Source: Corallococcus sp. CAG:1435 (lineage in GTDB: Bacteria > Bacillota > Clostridia > Christensenellales > CAG-314). From it: DNA of 16,598 nucleotides. A program made the translations under genes and the position numbers. Shown here piece by piece: positions 1-8,478 of the stretch. Numbering within the stretch: the stretch's first letter is position 1; each line of letters begins with the position of its first letter. Location of the stretch: contig HF998497.1 of NCBI GenBank assembly GCA_000433775.1, positions 45,093-61,690 of the forward strand. Direction: 5' to 3'. Under the pieces are notes generated by a model, which saw only the letters and a program-made list of their open reading frames with translations, was not told the DNA's origin and searched no databases.

Positions 1-297
1 TTCCACCTGCGCCTTGGAAAGAGGAACCTGCTCGTAGGTTTCGTTGTCCATGAAGTAGTAGATGTCGCCGTCGGAATACAGATATTCCATTTCTTTGCTT
101 TCAATTCTTGCCAACTCAAATTTTTCCGATGGGTTGAAGGTTTCTTCACGCACTGCGCCGGTAACAACGTTTTTGATTTTGGTTCTTACAAACGCTGCGC
201 CCTTGCCGGGTTTGACGTGTTGGAAGTCCACAATAACATAAATTCCGTTGTTGTAGACAAAGGTTACGCCCTTTCTGAAATCGCCTGCTAAAATCAT
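1..297 (-). CDS. efp: Translation elongation factor P, N-terminal 99 codons (runs off the window)
   Basis: EF-P binds between the P and E sites of the ribosome and relieves stalling at consecutive prolines. The visible 99 residues cover the N-terminal KOW-like domain and part of the first OB domain. The sequence begins [10 protein letters not shown] and contains [12 protein letters not shown], with Lys32 at the tip of the loop that is modified in many bacteria. It stays in frame to the window edge. A canonical AGGAGG lies 8-9 bases before the ATG at 297. The gene follows the M24 peptidase by 23 bp, a pairing common in Bacillota, and no terminator or promoter is visible between them. It is therefore probably read from the upstream operon. 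The C-terminal OB domain lies outside the window. The family call is secure, but the modification state of Lys32 cannot be judged. Confidence 0.97.
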   Translation of the reverse strand, partial: MILAGDFRKGVTFVYNNGIYVIVDFQHVKPGKGAAFVRTKIKNVVTGAVREETFNPSEKFELARIESKEMEYLYSDGDIYYFMDNETYEQVPLSKAQVE

Positions 298-320
298 AAA
301 ATGTGTGCCTCCTGATATTC

Positions 321-1388
321 TTATAAGATTATAATATTTTTGTCGGAACTTGTCAAATCAATAATTCCGTCCTCTGTGATGAGAAGCAAATCTTCTATTC
401 TCACGCCGCCCACGTTGGGAATGTAAATTCCCGGTTCGCAGGTTATGAGTTGGTTTGCCTGCAAAATGTCCTTGGAAAGCATGGACGCACGGGGTTCTTC
501 GTGAATGTCGATGCCCAAACTGTGTCCCGTGCTGTGCGTGAAGTACTGTTCGTAGCCGTTTGCCTTGATTACTTCACGGCAGTAGGAATCCAACTCTCTG
601 CCACCCATTCCGCAATAGGCGTTGGTGATGCCGTTGCATTGCGCCATAAGCACCACGTTGTAGATTTTGCGAAGTTCCGCACTGGGATCGCCCACAAAAA
701 CAGTTCTTGTCATGTCGGCACAGTAGCCGTGATACCTTGCGCCGAAGTCCATTGTTACGGGGTCGCCGTTTTCAATTACCTTGTCGGTGGGGTGCGCATG
801 CGGCTTGGAGGAATTTACGCCCGATGCGATTATCGTATCGAAAGCAAGCCCTTCGCCGCCGTTTTTGGCAAGAAGATACTCCAACTCCACGGCAAGTTCC
901 TTTTCCGTCATTCCCGCCTTAATCACCTTCAACACCTGTGCAAATGCGGCGTCCGTTGCAGCCTGCGCCTTTTTTATGTAGGAAATTTCCTGCTCGTCCT
1001 TGAAGGCACGCACAAAATTGATGCTTTGTCCGCAAGGCACAAGTTGGAAGGCGGAAAGGGACGTTTTTATTCCCTCAAATTCCGCAACAGTCAGTTCCGT
1101 GTCTTCAAAGCCTACCGTCTTCACGCCGTTGTCCTTCAAAATGGAAAGAACGGTGCTCATTCCGCTGATTCCGTTGGCTATCTGCATCACTTCCACGCCG
1201 TCGTCTTTGAGCGTTTGCGCCATTTCAAAGTAGCGTGGGTCGGTGATGAACACGTTTTTGTTGTTTTTAAGCAAAACAAGGTAGCCAAACGTGGAAGCAA
1301 ACCCCGTGAAGTACCTTCTGTTTTTGTCGCTTATCACCAAAACGGCGTCCACCTGCGCCAATTCAAAAAGTTTATCTGTGTTTTTCAT
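321..1388 (-). CDS. M24-family Xaa-Pro aminopeptidase/dipeptidase, 355 aa
   Basis: Cytoplasmic di-metal peptidase predicted to cleave peptides next to proline. Residues 1 to about 125 form the creatinase-like N-terminal domain and about 131-347 the pita-bread catalytic domain. The metal ligands are all visible: Asp214 (MDFGARYHG), Asp225 (CADMTRT), His289 (HSTGHSLG), Glu318 (CEPGIYIP) and Glu332 (GGVRIEDL). His197 in SSKPHAHP matches the catalytic histidine. The length is normal for the short Bacillota type (YqhT-like). The ATG at 1388 is preceded by GGAGG at a good distance, 10 bp after the TIM-barrel gene stop. efp follows 23 bp downstream. That pairing hints at a link with proline-rich peptide metabolism, but this is only contextual. 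Aminopeptidase (PepP-like) and dipeptidase (PepQ-like) activity cannot be separated from the sequence alone. Confidence 0.93.
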   Translation of the reverse strand: MKNTDKLFELAQVDAVLVISDKNRRYFTGFASTFGYLVLLKNNKNVFITDPRYFEMAQTLKDDGVEVMQIANGISGMSTVLSILKDNGVKTVGFEDTELTVAEFEGIKTSLSAFQLVPCGQSINFVRAFKDEQEISYIKKAQAATDAAFAQVLKVIKAGMTEKELAVELEYLLAKNGGEGLAFDTIIASGVNSSKPHAHPTDKVIENGDPVTMDFGARYHGYCADMTRTVFVGDPSAELRKIYNVVLMAQCNGITNAYCGMGGRELDSYCREVIKANGYEQYFTHSTGHSLGIDIHEEPRASMLSKDILQANQLITCEPGIYIPNVGGVRIEDLLLITEDGIIDLTSSDKNIIIL

Positions 1389-1398
1389 AAAACCTCCG

Positions 1399-2247
1399 TT
1401 ACAAAACGCTTTCGTACAGGCGTTTCATTTCTATGGCGTCGTCCGCCTGAGTGCCGTCCGATTCGCAAATTACCACCGGTTGCATTTTGTACTTGGCAAA
1501 AACCTTTGCCAAAGGCAAAAAGTCCGGTCCGAATACCGTGTCGTTGAAGGTGAGGTGTCTCACTTCGCCGCCGACAGAATACTCTATTTTGGAAAAATGC
1601 ACGTGCATTTTGGAAGCACGTTCCATTCCCAGATTGTTTATTACATGCAGGACGAGTTTTTCAAAGTCATCCTCGCATTTGAGGCTTCCCATTGTGCGTG
1701 CGTTGATGTGTCCGAAATCTATTGTGGGAAGGAAGAAATCGGCTATTTTGCAAAATTCCGTAACCTCTTCCACATTGCCTATCTGATTTATTTTTCCCAT
1801 TGTTTCGGGACAAAACCAAATGTCGTCCAAATGATTTTCACGTATTTTTTCCGCAAGCGTTTTCAGCCTTTGCTGCGTCAGCGCAACAGCATCGCTTCTT
1901 GTCATTTTTCCCACCGTCGAAGGGTGAAACACCACTCTGTTGCCGTAAAACTGCTTCACCTTCAAACCGCTGTTGATAACGTACATGTAGGATTTTTCCG
2001 CCATTTCCTCCGACGGATTGGCAAAGTTTATGTAATAGGGCGCATGAACGGAAATGTCAACCCCGTACTTTTTGCTCTCTTCGCCTATCTCGTTGGCTTT
2101 TTTGTCGGAGATGTTTATTCCCCTTCCGAAGGAATACTCGTAGGCAAAAAGCCCCTGTTCGGCACACCACTTGGGCGCTTCCACAGTAGACTTGTGCCCC
2201 TCGTCGTAAAACCTTTGACAATTTCCGCTTGGACCGAATTTAATCAT
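1399..2247 (-). CDS. Endonuclease IV-like (AP endonuclease family 2) TIM-barrel protein, 282 aa
   Basis: Xylose-isomerase-like TIM barrel of the AP endonuclease 2 family, possibly a tri-metal DNA-repair nuclease acting at abasic sites. Residues resembling the endonuclease IV metal ligands appear in order: His68 (SVHAPYY), His108 (VVFHPS), Glu148 (FCPETMGK), Asp177 and His180 (TIDFGHINA), His215 or His217 (KMHVHFSK), His231 (EVRHLTF) and Glu262 (VICESDG). The region matching the E. coli Asp-Arg-His pair reads E-V-R-H, so one ligand may differ. I start at the ATG at 2247 (MIKFGPSGN), which has a GAGG/GGTGG site upstream. The longer ATG at 2304 lies inside ribF and adds a tail unlike the family. 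The start overlaps the ribF stop by 8 bp. The fold and family are clear, but actual AP endonuclease activity is uncertain, since sugar isomerases share this fold. Confidence 0.83.
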   Translation of the reverse strand: MIKFGPSGNCQRFYDEGHKSTVEAPKWCAEQGLFAYEYSFGRGINISDKKANEIGEESKKYGVDISVHAPYYINFANPSEEMAEKSYMYVINSGLKVKQFYGNRVVFHPSTVGKMTRSDAVALTQQRLKTLAEKIRENHLDDIWFCPETMGKINQIGNVEEVTEFCKIADFFLPTIDFGHINARTMGSLKCEDDFEKLVLHVINNLGMERASKMHVHFSKIEYSVGGEVRHLTFNDTVFGPDFLPLAKVFAKYKMQPVVICESDGTQADDAIEMKRLYESVL

Positions 2248-3127
2248 TTTCCACCGCCTCGACGTCCTTTTGCAACTGATGCTGCAATTCATCGGCGTCT
2301 GCAAACTTTTGTATCTGACGCAAAAATCTGTTGAGAGATATTTTCACCCTTTCTCCGTACAGACTGCCGTCGAAATTTAACAAATGCGCTTCCACGTTGG
2401 CGTCCTTGCAACCGAAAGTCGGTTTCGTGCCGACGTTGACGATGGCTTTCGCCTCGCCTCCCTGCCAGGACACTTTTCCGCCGTACACTCCGAAGGGTGC
2501 AATTTTGTCCTCCTCCAAAGGAATGTTTACCGTGGGGAAACCTATCTTCTCGCCGACGTTTCTGCCGTGGGTAACCTTTCCCAAAAAGAAAAACGGTTGG
2601 GACAAAAATGTGTTTGCCTTTTGCACGTCCCCCTGCAAAAGCAGTTTGCGCACAAGGCTGCTGCACACCTTTTCGCCGTCCTGCGTAACAAGACTCACCA
2701 CTTCCACGGGACAAAGGTCTTTGAGAAACTCCTTGACCTGCATTGCCGACATCAAATCGCTTCCGCAAGTGTAGTCGGCACCGCACACCACGCCTTTGAG
2801 GTTGAAACGGGCTACAAGACGCAAAAAATCCCCTCCGCAACTGGACATAAACTGTTTGTCGAAGTTGCCGTACACAACAACGTCTACGCCCAGACTTTCG
2901 TACAGATACAACCTTTCGTCGAATGTGTACAACAGTTTTGTGGGGCGGTTGAGCGTTTTGAAGTGATTGTTGCGGAAGGTGAACAATCCCACTTTTGCGC
3001 CCTGTAGCACAGCAATTTGCTTTGCCTGTTGCAAAAGCAGGGTGTGCCCCTTGTGCATGCAATCGAAAAATCCCAAACACAGTACCAACGGCTGTGCGTA
3101 TTTGTCCTGTAATGAAATTACTTCCAC
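2240..3127 (-). CDS. ribF: Bifunctional riboflavin kinase / FMN adenylyltransferase, GTG start, 295 aa
   Basis: Makes FMN and FAD from riboflavin and ATP in the cytoplasm. The N-terminal adenylyltransferase domain (about 1-175) has LGFFDCMHKGH (residues 18-28), a variant of the GxFDGxHxGH nucleotide-binding motif. The C-terminal kinase domain (about 178-290) has GKVTHGRNVGEKIGFPTVNI at 183-202 and NVGTKPTFG at 231-239. The usual FDFxFG segment near residue 115 is replaced by CGADYTCGSD, so FAD synthesis may be altered. I choose the GTG at 3127. It lies 2 bp after the truB stop with AGGA 9 bases upstream, and it places the first strand as in other RibF proteins. The in-frame ATG at 3217 lies inside truB. 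The gene is part of the nusA-infB operon, as in other Bacillota. Confidence 0.93.
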   Translation of the reverse strand: MEVISLQDKYAQPLVLCLGFFDCMHKGHTLLLQQAKQIAVLQGAKVGLFTFRNNHFKTLNRPTKLLYTFDERLYLYESLGVDVVVYGNFDKQFMSSCGGDFLRLVARFNLKGVVCGADYTCGSDLMSAMQVKEFLKDLCPVEVVSLVTQDGEKVCSSLVRKLLLQGDVQKANTFLSQPFFFLGKVTHGRNVGEKIGFPTVNIPLEEDKIAPFGVYGGKVSWQGGEAKAIVNVGTKPTFGCKDANVEAHLLNFDGSLYGERVKISLNRFLRQIQKFADADELQHQLQKDVEAVEND

Positions 3128-3129
3128 TG

Positions 3130-3987
3130 TTAATTTTCCTGTAAATTTTTCAAGTAATATTGCAGTTTCAAAATTCCGTTGTCGTTTTTTGCCAAACCGA
3201 AAAGTTGTCCCCTGCAATAGATTTTTCTGTAACCATGTTCAAACGGACAGGCAATTTTCCTGCCGAAATCAAGGTCGTCGTACAAGTTGTCGGGCAAAAC
3301 GCAACTTTCCACTTCGGAAAGAGGGTAGGTTACGTCCAGCAGACATTTTTCTCCCAGACTACGCACTTCATCCAACGTGTAGGCGTTTTCGATGGTGAAA
3401 CACCCCGACTGCAACCTGATGAGTCCGCTCATGTAGGCAACTGTTCCGCACAGTGAGGCAATGTCCCTTGCTATGGAACGAATGTAGGTGCCTGCGCTGC
3501 ACTTTACGTCGAAAACAAATGTGTCTTCACATTGACGGCGAAGCAATTTCAACTCGAAAACGGTTACTTGGCGTTGTTTAAGTTGCACGTCAATGCCACT
3601 GCGAGCAAGTTTGTAGGCTTTCACTCCGCCCACCGACAGCGCCGAATAGGCGGGAGGCGTTTGCCAGATTGCCCCTGTCAGTTTTTCGCATGCGGCAATC
3701 AATTCTTCTTCCGCAGGCACTGTCCCTTTGCCTGTAACCGCACCGTAGGAATCCAACGTGTCGGTTGTTTTGCCAAAGGTGAAAAATGCCCGATAATACT
3801 TGACTTTGTCCGTCAGAAAGTCGAAAAGACGTGTGGCTTTGCCCACCGCAACGGGCAAAACGCCACTTGCACCTGGGTCCAACGTTCCAAGATGCCCCGC
3901 TTTTTCCTTCAAAGCGTGCCTGACGCACACCACCACGTCGCTTGCCGTTGCCCCAACGGGCTTCAACACGTTTACAAAACCGTTCAT
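3130..3987 (-). CDS. truB: tRNA pseudouridine(55) synthase, 285 aa
   Basis: Isomerises U55 in the T-loop of tRNAs to pseudouridine. The family motif GHLGTLDPGASGVLPVAVG starts at residue 31 and carries the catalytic nucleophile Asp37. KYYRAFFTFGKTTDT (from 63) holds the conserved active-site tyrosine. PPAYSAL (111-117) and CSAGTYIRSIARDI (163-176) are the other TruB signatures. The lysine often seen after SAL is a serine here. The length suits a TruB of this type with a short C-terminal tail. The ATG at 3987 overlaps the nrnA stop in the arrangement ATGA, and only a weak GAG site precedes it, so translation is probably coupled. ribF follows after 2 bp. Confidence 0.97.
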   Translation of the reverse strand: MNGFVNVLKPVGATASDVVVCVRHALKEKAGHLGTLDPGASGVLPVAVGKATRLFDFLTDKVKYYRAFFTFGKTTDTLDSYGAVTGKGTVPAEEELIAACEKLTGAIWQTPPAYSALSVGGVKAYKLARSGIDVQLKQRQVTVFELKLLRRQCEDTFVFDVKCSAGTYIRSIARDIASLCGTVAYMSGLIRLQSGCFTIENAYTLDEVRSLGEKCLLDVTYPLSEVESCVLPDNLYDDLDFGRKIACPFEHGYRKIYCRGQLFGLAKNDNGILKLQYYLKNLQEN

Positions 3988-4955
3988 ACTTGCTCTAACG
4001 CAATGCTGACGGCACGCACTATGCGTTCTATTACGTCTTCAAGCAGGCCGTTTATCATGCAGCCTGCCGCCACAAGGTGTCCGTTTCCGCCAAACTGACG
4101 GCAGATATCTCTCACGTTGAAGTCCTTGCCACGCATGCTCACCTTGAAGGAATTGGGCGAATATTCGCAAAGACTTACCCCCGCTACCGCCGTTTCCACG
4201 GAAATGGCATATTGAACAATACCTTCGGAAACGTTGGCAGGCAAATTGAACTCTTCGAGGTCCTGCCCTGTAATGAAAATTACCATCAGTTTGCCGTCGC
4301 AGTAACTTCTCATACGGGACATAGCCCTGCCGTGCAAACGTGTGGCTTCAAATGTGGTGTCTGTGAAAAACACCCTGTTGACCTTCAGGAAGTCCGCACT
4401 CTTGTTGAGCAAATCCCCCGCCATGTACAAACTTGCGCTGTCGGTACTGCTGTTGGCAAAGTTGCCTGTATCGGTGCAAAGCCCCATGTACAGATAGGTT
4501 GCAATTTCTTCGTCAATTTCCACGGGAAGAAGTTGCAAAATTTCGTAAATCATCTGACAGGTGCTTGCGTAGTGCGCAAGACAGTTGTACTTGGAGAAAA
4601 ACTCTCCGCCGTGGTGGTCGATTGTCATTGTTTCGGCACACCTGTCGTACGCCGTGGCAAATTCTCCCAAACGGAACAAATCGCCGCAATCCACCGCCAC
4701 CATAAGACGGAATTTGCCCGAAAGCGCATCGGAATACAACGCCGTTTTGTCAAACTTGCGCAAACCGTCGCTCAGTTGGTCGTTGCAAAACAGACTTGCC
4801 TTTTTGCCCATTTTTTTAAGCGCAAGGCACAACGCCACCGCCGCCCCCACGGTGTCGCCGTCGGGACGGATGTGGGAAAACAGCGCAATGTCGTCGCTGT
4901 TTTTCAAAATTTCCGCAGCCTGTTTAATCGTCGTTTTGTTTTTTGTTGATTTCAT
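3984..4955 (-). CDS. nrnA: DHH/DHHA1 phosphoesterase, bifunctional oligoribonuclease/pAp phosphatase, 323 aa
   Basis: NrnA degrades nanoRNAs and dephosphorylates 3'-phosphoadenosine 5'-phosphate. The N-terminal DHH domain shows FSHIRPDGDTVGAA (His28, Asp32, Asp34), VAVDCGD (Asp89), IDHHGG (113-115 DHH) and GLCTDTGNFANSST (Asp162), all expected for the di-manganese centre. The C-terminal DHHA1 domain ends with FGGNGHLVAAGC (288-299), a variant of the GGGGH substrate loop. The ATG at 4955 lies 32 bp inside the 3' end of rbfA, with GAGGA about 8 bases upstream, a large overlap for this operon. The position between rbfA and truB is typical of Clostridia and ties RNA decay to ribosome maturation genes. 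Confidence 0.95.
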   Translation of the reverse strand: MKSTKNKTTIKQAAEILKNSDDIALFSHIRPDGDTVGAAVALCLALKKMGKKASLFCNDQLSDGLRKFDKTALYSDALSGKFRLMVAVDCGDLFRLGEFATAYDRCAETMTIDHHGGEFFSKYNCLAHYASTCQMIYEILQLLPVEIDEEIATYLYMGLCTDTGNFANSSTDSASLYMAGDLLNKSADFLKVNRVFFTDTTFEATRLHGRAMSRMRSYCDGKLMVIFITGQDLEEFNLPANVSEGIVQYAISVETAVAGVSLCEYSPNSFKVSMRGKDFNVRDICRQFGGNGHLVAAGCMINGLLEDVIERIVRAVSIALEQV

Positions 4956-5283
4956 TGAGTATTTCCTCTATTTTCTGACCGTACGCCATGGACGTATCCG
5001 GCAGGAAACGGAATTCCGGCACTTTGCGTATGTGCATCTTGCGGGAAATTTCCCTGCGGATGAAGGGTTCGCTTTCGCAAATTGCCAAAAAGGTTTGAGC
5101 CGCTTTCTGCTCGTCGGCGGAAAACACGCTGATGTACACCTTGGCGGTGGAAAGTTCTTTGTCGCAATCGACTTCCAGCACGGTGAACATTTCCGTAATG
5201 CGTGGGTCTTTCACCTTTTTGGTCAACAGTTCGGCAATGTCCCTTTTGAAAGAGGAGTTGAGTTTTTCTATTCTGTTGCTCAT
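4924..5283 (-). CDS. rbfA: 30S ribosome-binding factor A, 119 aa
   Basis: KH-domain assembly factor that binds the 30S subunit and helps 16S rRNA 5'-end processing and cold adaptation. The N-terminus [20 protein letters not shown] and the KDPRI motif (26-30) are typical, as is the C-terminal [18 protein letters not shown] segment (88-104). The length is normal. The start codon overlaps the infB stop in the order ATGA, which implies translational coupling with IF2. Its own 3' end overlaps nrnA by 32 bp. Confidence 0.97.
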   Translation of the reverse strand: MSNRIEKLNSSFKRDIAELLTKKVKDPRITEMFTVLEVDCDKELSTAKVYISVFSADEQKAAQTFLAICESEPFIRREISRKMHIRKVPEFRFLPDTSMAYGQKIEEILNEINKKQNDD

Positions 5284-7934
5284 TGTGCCACTTCTTCCAT
5301 TTGATAAATTTCAAACACGTCGCCCACTTTGATGTCGTTGTAGTTTTCCACGGAAATACCGCATTCGTAGCCTGCGGCAACTTCCTTGACGTCATCTTTG
5401 AAACGTTTGAGGGCGAGGATGTTTCCGTCGTAGATGGAAATGTTGTTGCGGTACACACGCACTTTGCCGTTTCTGACGGCTTTTCCGCTGGTTACGTATC
5501 CGCCGGCAACAGTTCCGACGCCTGTGATTTTGAATACTTCACGCACTTCAACGCTACCCAAAACAGTTTCTTTGAATTTGGGCGCCAACATACCTTTCAT
5601 TGCGGCGGTAACGTCGTCCACTGCGTCGTAGATTACGTTGTACAAACGTATGTCCACACCTTCCGTTTCCGCAACCGTCTTGGCGTTGTTGTCGGCACGC
5701 ACGTTGAAACCGATGATGATGGCGTCCGACGCCTTGGCAAGCATGACGTCCGTTTCGTTGATACCGCCGACGCCTCCGTGAATGGCACGTACCTTCACTT
5801 CGTCGTTGGAAATTTTTTCCAGACTGCTCTTCAACGCTTCCAGACTGCCCTGCACGTCGGTTTTTATGATGAGGTTCAAGGTTTTTAGTTGTCCTTCGCT
5901 TATGCGTCCGAACAAATCGCCCAAATTCATGGCGGGCATCTGACGTGCGCTTTCAAGTTTGAGTTTGTTTTTGCGTTCTTCCGCCGCTTTCTTCACCAAC
6001 TTTTCGTCGGCAACGTACATGTAATCTCCTGCCTGAGGCACTTCAGAAAATCCCAGCACTTCCACAGGCATGGAAGGACCTGCACTCTTGACTTTTCTGC
6101 CCTTGTCGTCAAACATGGCACGTATTTTGCCCGTTGCAGAACCTGCAATGAGGCTGTCGCCTATTTTCAAAGTACCGTTGGACACCAGAATTGTGGCGAC
6201 GGGACCTCTGCCCTTGTCCAACTTGGCTTCCAAAACAGTACCTGTGGCACGCTTTTTGGGGTTGGCTTTCAATTCCTTTATTTCCGTTACCAGCAACACG
6301 CTTTCCAGCAAGGTGTCCAATCCCATGCCCGTCTTGGCGGAAACAGGCACCATGATGGTGTCGCCACCCCATTCCTCGGCAAGCAGTCCGTATTCCGTCA
6401 ACTGCTGTTTTACTCTGTCGGGGTCGACGTGCGGTTTGTCCATCTTGTTTATTGCAACGATAATGGAAACGTCGGCAGCCTTGGCGTGGTTGATGGCTTC
6501 TATGGTCTGAGGCATCACGCCGTCGTCGGCAGCCACAACTATTATTGCAACGTCGGTAATTTTAGCGCCTCTTGCACGCATAGCCGTGAAGGCGGCGTGT
6601 CCAGGGGTGTCGATGAAGGTTATCTGTTCGCCTTTGACGGTAACCGTGTAGGCACCGATGTGTTGTGTGATGCCTCCCGCTTCGCCGCCGGTTACGTTGG
6701 TGTGACGGATAGCGTCCAAAAGAGACGTTTTGCCGTGGTCGACGTGTCCCATTACCGTTACGATGGGAGGACGCTTGGTGTCGTTTTCCAAACCGTCGTC
6801 CTGCTCGGAATCGGCAATGATTTCTTCCGCCGTCTTGTCCATTTTCAGTTCCAACGTTACGTCATTCAAACTTGCGATGTACGCTGCGTAGTCGAAATCC
6901 ACCGTGTCGTTGATGGTTTTCATAATTCCTTCCTTGAACAGTTGGGAAATTATCGTTGCTACCGGAACGCCGATTTTTTCGCTGAGCGTTTTGATTGGCA
7001 CTTCCTGACTGTTCACAACGGCGTTGGTGATTTTTTGCACCGCAACGGGGCGTGAGGCTTCCGTCTTTTTGGTGCGTGCCTTTCTTACAATCCTGTCTTC
7101 GTCGTAATCGGCAGAGTAATCTCTTGTGAGCAACGCCTTTTTGCCGGAAATACGCTTTTCGTCGGGATGTTCCTTTGTTTTGTTTTTGTTGCCGTAACTT
7201 TTTTGCGGTTCGGCACGGGGAATGTCCATTGCAGGCGCAAACGTGCGCTTGGGTTGCTGTCTGGAAGAAGAGGGACGGGAATCCGCCTCCGTATTTTTAC
7301 CGAAAGCGTTTTGCTGTTGCGGACGTTTGCCGAATTCGCCTGCGGGTCTTTGAGGACGTTGCGTTTTGCCCGTGGCGTTGCCGTCGGTGCGTGGCGTGGA
7401 TGGACGCCGTAAAGAGGACGTGTCCAAAAACTTTCTTACACGCACGTTGCCCTTTTCGTCGGTGTAGGTTTTCACCTCTCTGCCGTTTTCGATGGTGGTA
7501 ACCACCTTGGCGACGGATTCTTCCTTTTTGGGTTGCGGTTGCGCTTCCGCCTTGGGTTGCTGTTTTTGCGTATCGGCAACGTCAACCTGCGGTTTGGCGA
7601 CAGGTTGTTGCTTTTGCGGTTGAGCCTTTTCGGCAACCTTTTCCTGCTCTTTGGCAGGCTGCTGCTTTTCGGGAAGGGAAGTTTCTTCCGCACGGGGTTG
7701 CGGCTGTGCCACTTCTTCCGTTGCCGCAGGTTGCGGGGAAACCTCTTCCGAAACAACCTCCTGCTTGACGGCAAACTCCGCATCACGCAGTTTTATGGTT
7801 GCGGAAAGGGCGCCTGCCTTTTTCTGAATTGCCTCCGCTTTACGTTGCAATTCTTTGGCAACGTCCAGAACATTGATTTTGATGTTTTTTACATTTTCAA
7901 AACCTTTGCCTTGATTAGTTGATGTGTTAGCCAT
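5280..7934 (-). CDS. infB: Translation initiation factor IF-2, 884 aa
   Basis: GTPase that brings initiator tRNA to the 30S subunit and promotes subunit joining. Residues 1-55 form a short folded-looking N-terminus, and about 60-300 is a low-complexity linker rich in Gln, Pro, Lys and Glu. The IF2_N domain follows (about 305-365), then the G domain with GHVDHGKT (396-403), [10 protein letters not shown] (420-429), DTPGHAAF (442-449), NKMD (496-499) and SAK (532-534). Domains II, III and the fMet-tRNA-binding C2 domain complete the protein. The ATG at 7934 has GGAGG upstream and overlaps the ylxQ stop by 8 bp. No internal start for a shorter isoform stands out. All G motifs are intact, so the protein should be fully active. 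Confidence 0.98.
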   Translation of the reverse strand: MANTSTNQGKGFENVKNIKINVLDVAKELQRKAEAIQKKAGALSATIKLRDAEFAVKQEVVSEEVSPQPAATEEVAQPQPRAEETSLPEKQQPAKEQEKVAEKAQPQKQQPVAKPQVDVADTQKQQPKAEAQPQPKKEESVAKVVTTIENGREVKTYTDEKGNVRVRKFLDTSSLRRPSTPRTDGNATGKTQRPQRPAGEFGKRPQQQNAFGKNTEADSRPSSSRQQPKRTFAPAMDIPRAEPQKSYGNKNKTKEHPDEKRISGKKALLTRDYSADYDEDRIVRKARTKKTEASRPVAVQKITNAVVNSQEVPIKTLSEKIGVPVATIISQLFKEGIMKTINDTVDFDYAAYIASLNDVTLELKMDKTAEEIIADSEQDDGLENDTKRPPIVTVMGHVDHGKTSLLDAIRHTNVTGGEAGGITQHIGAYTVTVKGEQITFIDTPGHAAFTAMRARGAKITDVAIIVVAADDGVMPQTIEAINHAKAADVSIIVAINKMDKPHVDPDRVKQQLTEYGLLAEEWGGDTIMVPVSAKTGMGLDTLLESVLLVTEIKELKANPKKRATGTVLEAKLDKGRGPVATILVSNGTLKIGDSLIAGSATGKIRAMFDDKGRKVKSAGPSMPVEVLGFSEVPQAGDYMYVADEKLVKKAAEERKNKLKLESARQMPAMNLGDLFGRISEGQLKTLNLIIKTDVQGSLEALKSSLEKISNDEVKVRAIHGGVGGINETDVMLAKASDAIIIGFNVRADNNAKTVAETEGVDIRLYNVIYDAVDDVTAAMKGMLAPKFKETVLGSVEVREVFKITGVGTVAGGYVTSGKAVRNGKVRVYRNNISIYDGNILALKRFKDDVKEVAAGYECGISVENYNDIKVGDVFEIYQMEEVAQ

Positions 7935-8226
7935 TCTTATCCTCCGCTTCCTTCACTTTGACAATGGCATCCGCCAGCGATTTGTCGCAAATTGCCAAAG
8001 CCTTACAGTTTTTATTCTTCAAAAAGTCGAAATCTTCGATTTCAAAAAGTTTGCAATCAAATTTTACGCTGCACTTTTCCATTACTTTGCGTGAGTTTGG
8101 GGAAAGCGATTGCGTTTCAAGCAGCACAAAAATTTTCTTTTTGTACCTTTCGATGCTGTCGCATCCAAACACAACCGACCCTTTTTTGATTGCAAAACCG
8201 ATGTACGATTCAATTTTGCTCTTCAA
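7927..8226 (-). CDS. ylxQ: L7Ae/YlxQ-family RNA-binding protein, TTG start, 99 aa
   Basis: Small L7Ae/L30e-like protein, expected to bind kink-turn RNA. It is often found between ylxR and infB in Bacillota, and its cellular role is not well defined. The start [16 protein letters not shown] matches the family's first helix (compare SYLGFARRAGK), followed by alternating strands and helices up to DKSLADAI. The only sensible start is TTG at 8226: it aligns with the family N-terminus and has GGAG seven bases upstream. The gene overlaps the 3' end of ylxR by 17 bp and infB by 8 bp, so it is embedded in the operon. Divergence is high, so the specific RNA partner cannot be inferred. Confidence 0.85.
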   Translation of the reverse strand: MKSKIESYIGFAIKKGSVVFGCDSIERYKKKIFVLLETQSLSPNSRKVMEKCSVKFDCKLFEIEDFDFLKNKNCKALAICDKSLADAIVKVKEAEDKNG

Positions 8227-8476
8227 TTACCTTCTCCAACTGCAAAAACAAATCTTCGCCCAAAGGTCCGTAGTTTTTTTCCACGCCTTTGTTTTTGCGC
8301 AATTTTTCCACACATTGGCTGCACTTGCAAACGTACAAACCACGTCCGTTAACCTTGCCGGTAACGTCCAGAAAAACACCGTTTTCACCGCACACAAGAC
8401 GAAAAAGAGTGTTTTTGGGTTTCATCTGCCGACAGGACACGCACATTCTTTCGGGTATTCGGGTTTGTTTTGCCAT
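8210..8476 (-). CDS. ylxR: YlxR-family (DUF448) RNA-binding protein, 88 aa
   Basis: YlxR proteins are small nucleic-acid-binding proteins. The B. subtilis member has been reported to bind RNase P RNA and modulate RNase P (RnpM). The signature RMCVSCRQMKPK (10-21) and the motif GKVNGRGLYVC (40-50) are present, with further cysteines (CKCSQC, 50-55) that could form a metal site. Two adjacent ATG codons exist at 8479 and 8476. The GAGGG site is only 3 bases from the first but 6 from the second, so I prefer 8476. The nusA stop overlaps the first ATG (TGATGATG), giving tight coupling to nusA. Confidence 0.93.
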   Translation of the reverse strand: MAKQTRIPERMCVSCRQMKPKNTLFRLVCGENGVFLDVTGKVNGRGLYVCKCSQCVEKLRKNKGVEKNYGPLGEDLFLQLEKVIEEQN

Positions 8477-8478
8477 CA

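Noticed and set aside
2248..2304. Longer N-terminus for the endonuclease IV-like protein starting at 2304
   Set aside because: It lies entirely in ribF coding sequence, gives a Cys/Ser/Arg-rich tail unlike the family, and the ATG at 2247 has a suitable ribosome binding site.
5889..7055. Plus-strand ORF of 388 codons opposite infB
   Set aside because: Shadow of the IF2 G domain. No independent support.
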